Source: an uncultured Flavobacteriaceae bacterium (GTDB taxonomy: Bacteria; Bacteroidota; Bacteroidia; Flavobacteriales; Flavobacteriaceae). From it: a DNA stretch of 64,000 nucleotides. The position numbers and the translations under genes were made by a program. The notes beneath the pieces are model-generated. The model saw nothing but the letters and a program-made list of their open reading frames with translations. It searched no databases and had not been told where the DNA came from. Shown here piece after piece: positions 1-7,247 of the stretch (within the stretch, counting starts at the first letter, position 1; each line of letters opens with the position of its first letter). The stretch spans positions 17,889 to 81,888 of the forward strand of contig CANMSA010000021.1 of the NCBI GenBank assembly GCA_947500385.1. Reading direction: 5' to 3'.

Positions 1-2
1 TG

Positions 3-77
3 GAGGTGCTGATAAGACAACGAGATATTATTCAAAATGGACTTTCGGTAATTTCCAATCTTGAACATGTAAGCTAA
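3..77 (+). CDS. 3' end of an unidentified gene (partial)
   Basis: An open frame enters from the left edge and ends at TAA 75-77; its last residues read IIQNGLSVISNLEHVS. A second frame (from base 2, stop at 62-64) is also open, so the frame choice is uncertain. The hairpin just downstream (102-132) supports some plus-strand gene ending here. The fragment is too short to assign a family. Confidence 0.3.
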   Translation, partial: EVLIRQRDIIQNGLSVISNLEHVS

Positions 78-101
78 AAACCTTATAGTTTATATTACAT
101 T

Positions 102-132
102 AAAAAAAGAAGCCGAAACGGCTTCTTTTTTT
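102..132. terminator. Bidirectional intrinsic terminator
   Basis: A perfect hairpin with arms AAAAAAAGAAGCCG and CGGCTTCTTTTTTT around a 3-nt AAA loop has T runs on both strands. It sits between the plus-strand gene that enters the window and the 3' end of the minus-strand AraC gene, so it can end transcription in both directions. Confidence 0.85.
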
Positions 133-145
133 GTAAAAGGGAATT

Positions 146-1186
146 CTATATTTCCAGACGCTGCCCTTGATAATTCAAAGAACTCATTTTCTTATACGCT
201 TTAGGGCTGCATCGATACTTTCCCTTAAAAATTTTACAGAAGTAGCTTCTGCTGGTAAAGCCAATAGAGTAAACCACTTCAGATACATTCATCTCAGTAG
301 TACGCAACAAGTATTCTGCCCTCACCAACCTAGCATCCCTTACAAATTCCCCCACCGTCATTTGGTAAATGAATCGGAAACCTTCTTGTAATTTAGCCGC
401 CGAAAGGCCAGATTTACGACAAATCGTATCTATGGAGTGTTGTACTTCTGGGTAATTTTTAATGAAATCGCCTACCTCGGCTATTTCGAGGAGCATTTGT
501 TTCGATAGCTTACATTGCTGCTGTTGACTTATTTCAAGCTCCATTTTAAACTGTTCGATATGCTTTGCCAAAATCAAATGGCAGATACCCTCAAATTGCA
601 TTAAGGTTGAAAATTCGTTGGCATATTTAGCATTTCCCAAAAGTTTTATGAGCTCTCCTATTTCTAGGTTCAACCTTCCCAAATGAAAATGGCTTTCGGG
701 TTCTTCAAAGAATTTCAGAAGTTCCAATATCTTTGTATCAAAACCTTCTTTATCTCCTTCAAACCTTTTGATATATTGTTTTTTTTCAAGACGAATCAGG
801 TTTAGAATAAGTGGCTCTTCTTTACGTATCAGCAACTCGCTTACTACCTTTGGTTGCGTCGTAATTACGGCAGTTTGTAATTCCTCCAATTTGGTTATTT
901 CACTCCCGTTCTCAAGACGATGAAAACAACTACCCTGAAAACAATACAGAAAATACATAACATTGTTTTTAAAATTTGCCAAAACAATAGTAATATCCTG
1001 TTTCGCTACAATATTAAACTCCATGGCAATAAGGCCATCGTCGAAATAGATGCACCTTACTTCTCCTGTACCCAGCGAAGGAGAAACTTTTAAGACCTGT
1101 ATACCATTCTCATACGTAACTTTCCCCGAAACATAACGACTTAACCGTTTTAATTCCTGAAAAGCCTTTTTTTTTCGTGTCTTCAT
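146..1186 (-). CDS. AraC family transcriptional regulator (array copy 1)
   Basis: A 346-aa DNA-binding regulator. The C-terminal ~100 residues form the double helix-turn-helix of the AraC/XylS family; the second-helix signature SEVVYSIGFTSRSYFCKIFK and a closing CSPKAYKK are clear. The N-terminal ~220 residues are a sensor region resembling the PchR type (a segment beginning GEVRCIYFDDG), for which no ligand can be inferred. It is the first of three paralogues of near-equal length on the same strand (others at 2104-3129 and 3291-4337), with a degenerate SRAP gene transcribed divergently from the shared 1187-1395 gap. The ATG at 1186 is the only sensible start. The AraC assignment is secure; the target genes are unknown. 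Confidence 0.9.
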   Translation of the reverse strand: MKTRKKKAFQELKRLSRYVSGKVTYENGIQVLKVSPSLGTGEVRCIYFDDGLIAMEFNIVAKQDITIVLANFKNNVMYFLYCFQGSCFHRLENGSEITKLEELQTAVITTQPKVVSELLIRKEEPLILNLIRLEKKQYIKRFEGDKEGFDTKILELLKFFEEPESHFHLGRLNLEIGELIKLLGNAKYANEFSTLMQFEGICHLILAKHIEQFKMELEISQQQQCKLSKQMLLEIAEVGDFIKNYPEVQHSIDTICRKSGLSAAKLQEGFRFIYQMTVGEFVRDARLVRAEYLLRTTEMNVSEVVYSIGFTSRSYFCKIFKGKYRCSPKAYKKMSSLNYQGQRLEI

Positions 1187-1395
1187 TTTTTCATCTAACT
1201 ACATTCATTCTCAATCAAAGTCAAAATTACCCTATCAACGATGACGAACTTGCCACTATAAATGAATTGTTTAACGTTATCGAGGTAATCAAGTGAAATC
1301 ATATCGATTGATCAAACATTTAATTTCTAATGGATTACATTTTTATTGATTTGGAACAATAACACATATAGGCATTTTGTTACTTGCGGTTATCT

Positions 1396-2109
1396 ATGTA
1401 CTACAAACTTTCCAATACGGCCGAGAGAAATCAAATTGAACAATTGTTCAAAATACCTTTCAAATACCCCAACCTTTATCGTCCCGAAATAGTAATAAAT
1501 GGGTTTATGGAGAGTAGCATTCCAATAATCACAGGGGAAGAACCTGATAAAGTATCTCTGGGGATTTGGGGTATACTTCCAGAAGACTACCGTGATGACT
1601 GGAGCGCTTTTCAAAACATGTCGAACACGCTTACCATTGATGAAAAAATGCTTGACGATAGTTCATGGTACAAAACCGCCTTTGAGCGTAGACGCTGTTT
1701 AATTATTGTTACGGGTTTTTTCACTACTTTTTTACAAAAAGGAACAATTTACCCCTATTACTTGGGCCGATCAGATGGCGCTCCTTTTTTTCTGGCAGGC
1801 ATCTACAATAAGCTGAACGATGGTTTCATCACCGCTTCCCTATTGGTCGGTGAAGCTGATAGTTACGTGCAAAAATTCCAAAATTTAACCAAAACCATGC
1901 CCGTTGTAGTTCCGGAAAACCACACTCAGTTATGGCTAGACCAATCGATATCACTGGGTGGTTTGAGAGAAATGATGGCCAACCCTTTACCAAATAAATT
2001 GAAAGCCAATCCTATTGCCAAAGATTTTTTCAAGAATAACATTTCCTATGACAGCATGCTGACCCCTTTGGACTATTCGGATAATCCAATAGATGAAAAT
2101 GAGTTATAG
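1396..2109 (+). CDS. SRAP (YedK/HMCES)-like protein lacking catalytic residues
   Basis: A 237-aa protein with the SRAP fold pattern: IWGILPEDY (family WGL.P), ERRRCLIIVTGFF (family RRCL.P..GFYEW), FFLAGIY (family FAFAGLW) and TMPVVVP (family HDRMPV). SRAP enzymes use Cys2 to trap abasic DNA, helped by an Asn, a Glu and a His. Here Cys2 is Tyr (MYYK), the Glu of GFYEW is Thr (GFFTT) and the His before RMPV is missing (LTKTMPV); only the Asn seems kept. ATG 1396 is chosen over the upstream TTG at 1384 because it places the N-terminus where family members start. Its stop overlaps the convergent AraC gene by 6 bp. A non-catalytic DNA-binding or structural role is inferred. Confidence 0.8.
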   Translation: MYYKLSNTAERNQIEQLFKIPFKYPNLYRPEIVINGFMESSIPIITGEEPDKVSLGIWGILPEDYRDDWSAFQNMSNTLTIDEKMLDDSSWYKTAFERRRCLIIVTGFFTTFLQKGTIYPYYLGRSDGAPFFLAGIYNKLNDGFITASLLVGEADSYVQKFQNLTKTMPVVVPENHTQLWLDQSISLGGLREMMANPLPNKLKANPIAKDFFKNNISYDSMLTPLDYSDNPIDENEL

Positions 2110-3129
2110 TTTTTGTTCTTTTAACTTTTTGCGATAGTCGGTAGGTAGCATACCGTATTCCTCCCAAAAGATTTTAGAGAAATAACTTCTACTTTTTATA
2201 CCTATATGGTACACAATTTCCGAAACCGATAGTTCCGAATTTTTCAAATAATCCCTAGCAATTTCTAATTTAATTTGACGGATATAGGCATTTACAGACT
2301 TGGAGTAAAGTAACTTAAACCCTAGCTGAAGTTTTTTAGGGCTTAGCATTGCATAATCTGACAATTTCTTAATGGTTAAGGTTTCAGAGATACTATCTAC
2401 AATAAAACCGGCTAACTCGTGCACTTTACGTATATCAGCTTTTGAGAGCGACTCCGGAAGTATTTCTTTCTCCTCAAACTCATGGTGTTCCATTAATTGC
2501 AACGCCAATATAAGATACAATCTACCCTCTAGTGACAGCGTCCTAATGATACCACTTTCGTAAACATTTTCAAGTGCTTTTACCTGATCTGCAATCCTTA
2601 AACTATAACTACCGGAATGGGCATAAGGAAAACTAGAATCCTCATCCTTAAATACCGACAGTAAGAGATCATTTAAGTAGCTTACATTGTTGTTTCGTTT
2701 CTTTAGGAATTCTTTCTTCCTTATTCGAATGAAATTTATCTTCAAGGGTATGTTCGCGGGAAAAATGAACGTCTTTCTGGAAAACCGTTTTGGCGAAAGA
2801 ATAATATTCTGATAGCGCTCCAAATTCATAGGTTCGCTATTCGCTCCTTCCTGATACTGCAAGGCCCCTTTCGAAATAAAAATAAACTCTATGGGAGATA
2901 TTTGAGATGTTTTGAATGAAATCTTTGTTGGTTCGTTCAAGACTATATCGCAGTCTAGCAAAGATACTCCCCAATCAAAAGAAATACTTCTGATAGTACC
3001 AGTTCCTTTTCCATTGCTGAAATCTAAGGTATTTTCACCCCATTTCTTAGCAAGCGAACCATCCAAACAAGTCACTAGTTGCTTAAATACAACTTCTTCC
3101 TTTACACTATTAATAAGTATCTCTTGCAT
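2104..3129 (-). CDS. AraC family transcriptional regulator (array copy 2)
   Basis: A 341-aa paralogue of the regulators on either side. The C-terminal HTH carries SVSEIVYHIGIKSRSYFSKI followed by the terminal LPTDYRKKLKEQ segment typical of AraC proteins. The N-terminal region has the same layout as copies 1 and 3 (a glycine-rich GKGTGTIRSISFDWG strand and a later basic stretch), suggesting a shared type of sensor domain but divergent ligand residues. It converges on the SRAP-like gene with a 6-bp overlap. It could be autoregulated from the 3130-3290 gap, but no operator is visible. Confidence 0.88.
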   Translation of the reverse strand: MQEILINSVKEEVVFKQLVTCLDGSLAKKWGENTLDFSNGKGTGTIRSISFDWGVSLLDCDIVLNEPTKISFKTSQISPIEFIFISKGALQYQEGANSEPMNLERYQNIILSPKRFSRKTFIFPANIPLKINFIRIRKKEFLKKRNNNVSYLNDLLLSVFKDEDSSFPYAHSGSYSLRIADQVKALENVYESGIIRTLSLEGRLYLILALQLMEHHEFEEKEILPESLSKADIRKVHELAGFIVDSISETLTIKKLSDYAMLSPKKLQLGFKLLYSKSVNAYIRQIKLEIARDYLKNSELSVSEIVYHIGIKSRSYFSKIFWEEYGMLPTDYRKKLKEQKL

Positions 3130-3290
3130 ACCTAATCTCCTAACCTACTCATATTTGCAGCGCAAAGAACTTACAATAGGAAACGAACCATTAACAATAT
3201 CGAAACTTAAATTAACACAAAAGGTGTGTTTTAAAATCAAAAAATATGGTATTAATTTTGAGATTTAATACTGAAAGTCAGATGAAAAAG

Positions 3291-4337
3291 CTAGGCGGTC
3301 TGTGAGGTAGAAGAGGTGCTTTTTCTAACTTTATTGATATACTCCCGAGGACTCATCGCATACTGATTCTTAAAAAGCTTGGAAAAATAGCTCCTTGAAT
3401 TGATTCCTATACGGTAGGTAATTTGAGTGATGTTTAGATCCGTGGTTTCAATCAGTTCCTTTGCTTTTTCTATTTTCGCATTTCTTATAAAGGTATTCAC
3501 CGAACTACCATATAAATGTTTAAAACCACTTTGAAGGGTATTTTGATTAAGCCCCACCCTACGGGCAAGGGAGAGAATATTTTCCAAATTCTCCAATTCG
3601 GCCTTGATAATTTCTGCTGCTTCCTCTATTTTTTTTACGGTGGTTTGTCTAAGTATTTTGCGCTTGCCGGGACTTGACAAATCATCGAGGTATTGACGTA
3701 AACGGTGCGACAATATCTCGTAGACCTTACCCTCTAAAAAGACAGACCTGGTAAAGCCGATGAGTTCGCATTCTATAATTTCCTCGATTGCCCTAGAAAT
3801 ATCCAAACTATAGTGACTCTTGTGATAAAAAAGATTGATTCCATTTACATCGCGAAAAAGTTGCTCCAAATCAATATTCATAGAAGGTAAAAAATCTTCT
3901 ATTTTTTCTTCAAAAACCTTACGGTTAATTTCAAGATTAAAGATACATATCGGGGTGTTGGCAGGTAAATTGAGAATGGTATTATTCCTAGTATTCGCAG
4001 AAATGATAGCACTCTCTAGATGATGAATGTCCATAGGTTCCTCTTTGCCTGAAAATCGATGGCCAATCGTTGATTCCCTATTAAAAATCATTCGAAGGGG
4101 TTGTATCGTTGACCGGCTTAACTCGATAGATAGTGGTTCCTCAAGCTGAAAATCTATATCAAGTATGCCAACACCGTGTGAGAACAACGTTGCTTTTACA
4201 TACCCTCGACCACTACTTTCAGGAATATCAAAGCACAACTCGTTATTTTCTTCATCACATTTGGCAGCAAAATTTTTTGCTAGACCTAGAATTAGTTCTC
4301 TAACATCAAAATCTTTTAAATCGGCCTTTTCTGACAT
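3291..4337 (-). CDS. AraC family transcriptional regulator (array copy 3)
   Basis: A 348-aa third paralogue. C-terminal HTH signature: ITQITYRIGINSRSYFSKLF, followed by AMSPREYINK. The N-terminal sensor again has the GRGYVKATLFSHGVGILDID strand pattern. Length and arrangement match copies 1 and 2, so the three arose by duplication, yet they differ widely in sequence, which argues for old duplications and separate specificities. Upstream lies the divergent small-envelope-protein operon starting at 4537; the shared ~200-bp gap could carry promoters for both. Confidence 0.88.
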   Translation of the reverse strand: MSEKADLKDFDVRELILGLAKNFAAKCDEENNELCFDIPESSGRGYVKATLFSHGVGILDIDFQLEEPLSIELSRSTIQPLRMIFNRESTIGHRFSGKEEPMDIHHLESAIISANTRNNTILNLPANTPICIFNLEINRKVFEEKIEDFLPSMNIDLEQLFRDVNGINLFYHKSHYSLDISRAIEEIIECELIGFTRSVFLEGKVYEILSHRLRQYLDDLSSPGKRKILRQTTVKKIEEAAEIIKAELENLENILSLARRVGLNQNTLQSGFKHLYGSSVNTFIRNAKIEKAKELIETTDLNITQITYRIGINSRSYFSKLFKNQYAMSPREYINKVRKSTSSTSQTA

Positions 4338-4489
4338 ACAAAACAGTTACTGGCTAAAATACATGTTTCCGATCAATGTAAATTATTTTTTTGCGTAAAT
4401 CAATATTGCTTTTAAACGTTTCTTCAGTTTAGTTAGCATATGAGGCAACAATATAAACATATGAACCAAAAGCTGCTTGGTGAAATTGG

Positions 4490-4497
4490 CATCTTTG
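4490..4497 (+). promoter_or_regulatory. Possible -7 box for the DUF1328 operon
   Basis: CATCTTTG differs from the Bacteroidota -7 consensus TAnnTTTG at one base and lies about 40 bp before the ATG at 4537. No convincing -33 TTG with a 19-21 bp spacer was established, so this is a weak call. Confidence 0.3.
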
Positions 4498-4536
4498 TAG
4501 TAGAAAAAGAGTAATAACCCTTAAAACCAAAAAAAC

Positions 4537-4701
4537 ATGTTACGTTGGACAATCACTTTTATCGTATTGGCATTAATTGCAGGAGTGTTGGGATTCGGAG
4601 GAATCGCCGCCAGTGCAGCCGGAATCGCAAAAGTATTATTTTTTATTTTCTTAGTACTTTTTGTGATATCCCTTATTACCGGAAGAAAAAAAATAGGATA
4701 A
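4537..4701 (+). CDS. DUF1328 small membrane protein (YtjA-like)
   Basis: A 54-aa protein starting [20 protein letters not shown] with the hallmark [14 protein letters not shown] segment and a second hydrophobic helix ending SLITGRKK. This two-helix pattern matches the DUF1328/YtjA family of tiny inner-membrane proteins of unknown role. ATG 4537 gives the family's standard N-terminus. It is followed 16 bp later by an acidic lipoprotein and then another very small membrane protein, so the three probably form one short operon concerned with the envelope. Function is unknown. Confidence 0.88.
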   Translation: MLRWTITFIVLALIAGVLGFGGIAASAAGIAKVLFFIFLVLFVISLITGRKKIG

Positions 4702-4717
4702 TTTTAAAAACAATCAA

Positions 4718-4924
4718 ATGAGAAAATTAAAAACATGCATTACCACCTTATTCATTACACTTTTTATACTGACCTCCATGAGCTGTAGAGAAAAAACTAC
4801 CAGTGAAAAAATAGAGGATGGTGTTGAGGAAGTAGGGGAAGAACTAGAGGACGCGGGAGACGAGCTAAAAGACGGCGCGGAGGACATCAAAAATGAAGTT
4901 GAAGATGCCGTAGATGATAACTAG
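4718..4924 (+). CDS. Small, very acidic lipoprotein
   Basis: A 68-aa protein with a signal peptide and lipobox LTSMSC (lipidated Cys about residue 23). The mature part is a short run of E/D/K-rich helix; almost half its residues are Asp or Glu, spaced in an amphipathic pattern (EELEDAGDELKDGAEDIKNE). Such proteins probably lie on the periplasmic face of a membrane. It follows DUF1328 by 16 bp and is followed by a hairpin at 4935-4956. No named family recognised; Lpp-like or stress-related roles are possible but not shown. Confidence 0.75.
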   Translation: MRKLKTCITTLFITLFILTSMSCREKTTSEKIEDGVEEVGEELEDAGDELKDGAEDIKNEVEDAVDDN

Positions 4925-4934
4925 AAACCATAAT

Positions 4935-4956
4935 AAAGCAGGTCTAGGCCTGCTTT
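4935..4956 (+). terminator. Hairpin after the small lipoprotein gene
   Basis: Arms AAAGCAGG and CCTGCTTT (8 bp, perfect) enclose a 6-nt loop. The following T run is weak (CTTGATTCTT), so it may attenuate rather than stop transcription into the small gene at 4973. Confidence 0.55.
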
Positions 4957-4972
4957 CTTGATTCTTATTAAA

Positions 4973-5107
4973 ATGATACAACTCTTTAAAGCAAAAAAAA
5001 CAAAACGAGCCAAAGTAAAATCGGCAGTAAAAATAGGTGGAATTCTATTCTGCGTAGGAATGCTACTTTTAGTATTGATCATCATTCGAATACATATCGG
5101 TTTTTAG
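4973..5107 (+). CDS. 44-aa single-pass membrane peptide
   Basis: ATG 4973 to TAG 5107 encodes a Lys/Arg-rich N-terminus (MIQLFKAKKTKRAKVKSAVK) followed by one strong hydrophobic helix (IGGILFCVGMLLLVLIII). The positive-inside rule would leave the basic end in the cytoplasm. The shape and its place after two small envelope genes favour a real gene, but there is no recognised family and such a short frame could be chance. Confidence 0.5.
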   Translation: MIQLFKAKKTKRAKVKSAVKIGGILFCVGMLLLVLIIIRIHIGF

Positions 5108-5228
5108 TCTCTCTCTACCTAAACACCATTGGCCAGTGTTCTAAAATCCCCTCTAATAAAACACTACATCTGTATCTCGATTTTAATTAAACACTTCTAA
5201 ACAGGGGATAATAGCTACCTTTAACCCA

Positions 5229-6650
5229 ATGAAAACAACCATATTCTTCGCCTACATATCGGTTACTATATGGGCCATTTGTAGCGTGATTTTTCATGGA
5301 TCTCGACCAAGTAGATCGCTGAGCTGGGTGCTATGTGTTTTGCTATTTCCTTTTCTAGGCCCCCTTCTTTACTATCTTTTTGGTGTAAATAGAAGGAAGT
5401 TTAAATTTTACAAACTAAGAGAAAACTATAAAAGACAATTATACGATAAGCAACATACCGTTCCCAAATCTAGATGGAAAAAAGGCAGCGTGAAACAATC
5501 AAGATCAAAGAGGCTATCCTTGATGTTGGCAAACAGTACGAACCATGAAGCATTTGAAGGAAATGATCTAACGGTAATGCATTCGGGAGCAACGGCGTTC
5601 GAAACAATCTTTGAAGCCTTGGACAAGGCACAAAAATTTATTCACATTCAATACTACCTTTTTGAAAAAGGATTTTTGCAAGATACTTTTTATGATTTGT
5701 TACAGAAAAAAGTTTCGGAAGGCATAGAAGTGCGAATGCTTTATGATTCTTACGGCAGCATGGCATTCCGTGGTAAACTAAAAAGGCGATTTAGCGATAT
5801 CGGCGTTGAAATCTACGCCATGATGCCATTGCGAATAGGAAGCTTGCTGTATACACTAAATTACAGAAATCATCGTAAGATTATCGTTGTCGACGGCACA
5901 GTTGGTTTTATTGGTGGAATGAATGTTTCAGACTTATACGTATCCGAGAAAGGGGAATTGGGCAAATGGCAAGATGTACACCTCAAAATCGCAGGTCCTT
6001 CGGTAAACAGCCTACATCGTATTTTTATTAAAGACTTTCATTTTGCAAGCAAAAAGCCCCCATTGTTGCAAACGACATATCTTCCCGAAATAAGTAAAAA
6101 GGGCAATATCACATTACAGTTAATACCAAGTGGGCCCGACTCCGACCAACCCGCTATTTTTCATCAATACATCAGCATGATACACAGCGCAAAAAAATCA
6201 GTGCGAATTGCAAATCCTTATTTTATTCCGGGGCCCTCTGTTTTGGCCGCAATAAAAATAGCTGCATTGGGCGGAGTAAAGGTAAAACTACTGGTACCAG
6301 GCGAATCTGATTCTTTTCTGGCCAAATATAGCATGCTTTCCAATTTTGGGGATTTGTTAAAGGTAGGCGTGGAAATTTACGTTCGAGACGATTTTTCACA
6401 TAGTAAAGTGATTTTAATGGATTCTGTGGTTGCATCCGTTGGCACCGGTAATTTTGACCACAGAAGTTTTGAGCACAATTTTGAGACCAATGCCTTAGTC
6501 TACGACCATATAATCACACAAAATCTTTGCGAGGTGTTTGATGAGGCCTGTGGAAAGGCCAAACTTCTAGATGCGAACGACTACTCAAAAAGGTCTCGAG
6601 TTGAAATCTTTAAAGAACGACTAGCTCGATTTTTTAGCCCGCTGTTATAA
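5229..6650 (+). CDS. cls: Cardiolipin synthase (phospholipase D family)
   Basis: A 473-aa membrane enzyme that joins two phosphatidylglycerols into cardiolipin and glycerol. The N-terminus has two hydrophobic helices (roughly residues 4-24 and 33-53), followed by two phospholipase D domains. HKD motif 1 is NYRNHRKIIVVDG (His about 215) followed by FIGGMN; HKD motif 2 is HSKVILMD (His about 391) followed by SVGTGNFDHRSF. Both catalytic motifs are intact and the length is typical of ClsA-type enzymes. The following gene starts 33 bp downstream and is probably co-transcribed. High confidence in family; substrate preference is inferred from homology. Confidence 0.93.
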   Translation: MKTTIFFAYISVTIWAICSVIFHGSRPSRSLSWVLCVLLFPFLGPLLYYLFGVNRRKFKFYKLRENYKRQLYDKQHTVPKSRWKKGSVKQSRSKRLSLMLANSTNHEAFEGNDLTVMHSGATAFETIFEALDKAQKFIHIQYYLFEKGFLQDTFYDLLQKKVSEGIEVRMLYDSYGSMAFRGKLKRRFSDIGVEIYAMMPLRIGSLLYTLNYRNHRKIIVVDGTVGFIGGMNVSDLYVSEKGELGKWQDVHLKIAGPSVNSLHRIFIKDFHFASKKPPLLQTTYLPEISKKGNITLQLIPSGPDSDQPAIFHQYISMIHSAKKSVRIANPYFIPGPSVLAAIKIAALGGVKVKLLVPGESDSFLAKYSMLSNFGDLLKVGVEIYVRDDFSHSKVILMDSVVASVGTGNFDHRSFEHNFETNALVYDHIITQNLCEVFDEACGKAKLLDANDYSKRSRVEIFKERLARFFSPLL

Positions 6651-6683
6651 CTTATATACTATTTATTGTTCTAGTTAATATCC

Positions 6684-7247
6684 ATGACCATTACATCTTT
6701 AAAACATCATGCACCCGAAAGTATTCGAAATGAGGCGTTAGCGGCATTGCGTTATTATCCCAGTTTGGTAACGACCCCTATAGAATTCAAATTCAAAAGG
6801 AGGCTCCGTAAATCAATCATGAAAGCCCAACCATTATGGAAGAGCATTTTTATGAGTCGAAAAAAGCGGGCTTATGTAATTTTGGTTAGTGAGTCCTTTA
6901 AAATTGGTGATGAATTATTTATGACCAAAAATCTGGCTTCCGATATTCTAATTGGCTGGTTCGGTCACGAACTGGGTCACATAAAGGATTACCAGCAGCG
7001 AAACGGATTCAACCTTTTGGGTTTTGGTTTACGTTACTTATTATCAAAAAAGTTTATAAGACATGCGGAACAAACAGCGGATAGTTTTGCTGTTTCCAGG
7101 GGTATGGCTTCTTATATCCTTAGCGCAAAGGAGTTCATATTACATCAAGCGAGCATTGATGATAAATACCGCAGCAGAATAAAAGAACTATATCTATCAC
7201 CAGACGAAATTTTGCTGTTGGCAAAGGAACTTGAAGAGGAAAGTTAA
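6684..7247 (+). CDS. Putative zinc metalloprotease-like protein (HELGH)
   Basis: A 187-aa protein with the zincin motif HELGH (His95, Glu96, His99) and a downstream EQTADSFAV segment about 30 residues later that can supply the third zinc ligand (Glu), as in M48-type gluzincins. No signal peptide or clear membrane segment is visible, so it is predicted cytosolic or peripheral. The N-terminus (SLKHHAPESIRNEALAALRYYPSL) is not familiar. It follows cls by 33 bp and overlaps the convergent GH3 gene by 4 bp. Peptidase activity is inferred from the motif only. Confidence 0.7.
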   Translation: MTITSLKHHAPESIRNEALAALRYYPSLVTTPIEFKFKRRLRKSIMKAQPLWKSIFMSRKKRAYVILVSESFKIGDELFMTKNLASDILIGWFGHELGHIKDYQQRNGFNLLGFGLRYLLSKKFIRHAEQTADSFAVSRGMASYILSAKEFILHQASIDDKYRSRIKELYLSPDEILLLAKELEEES

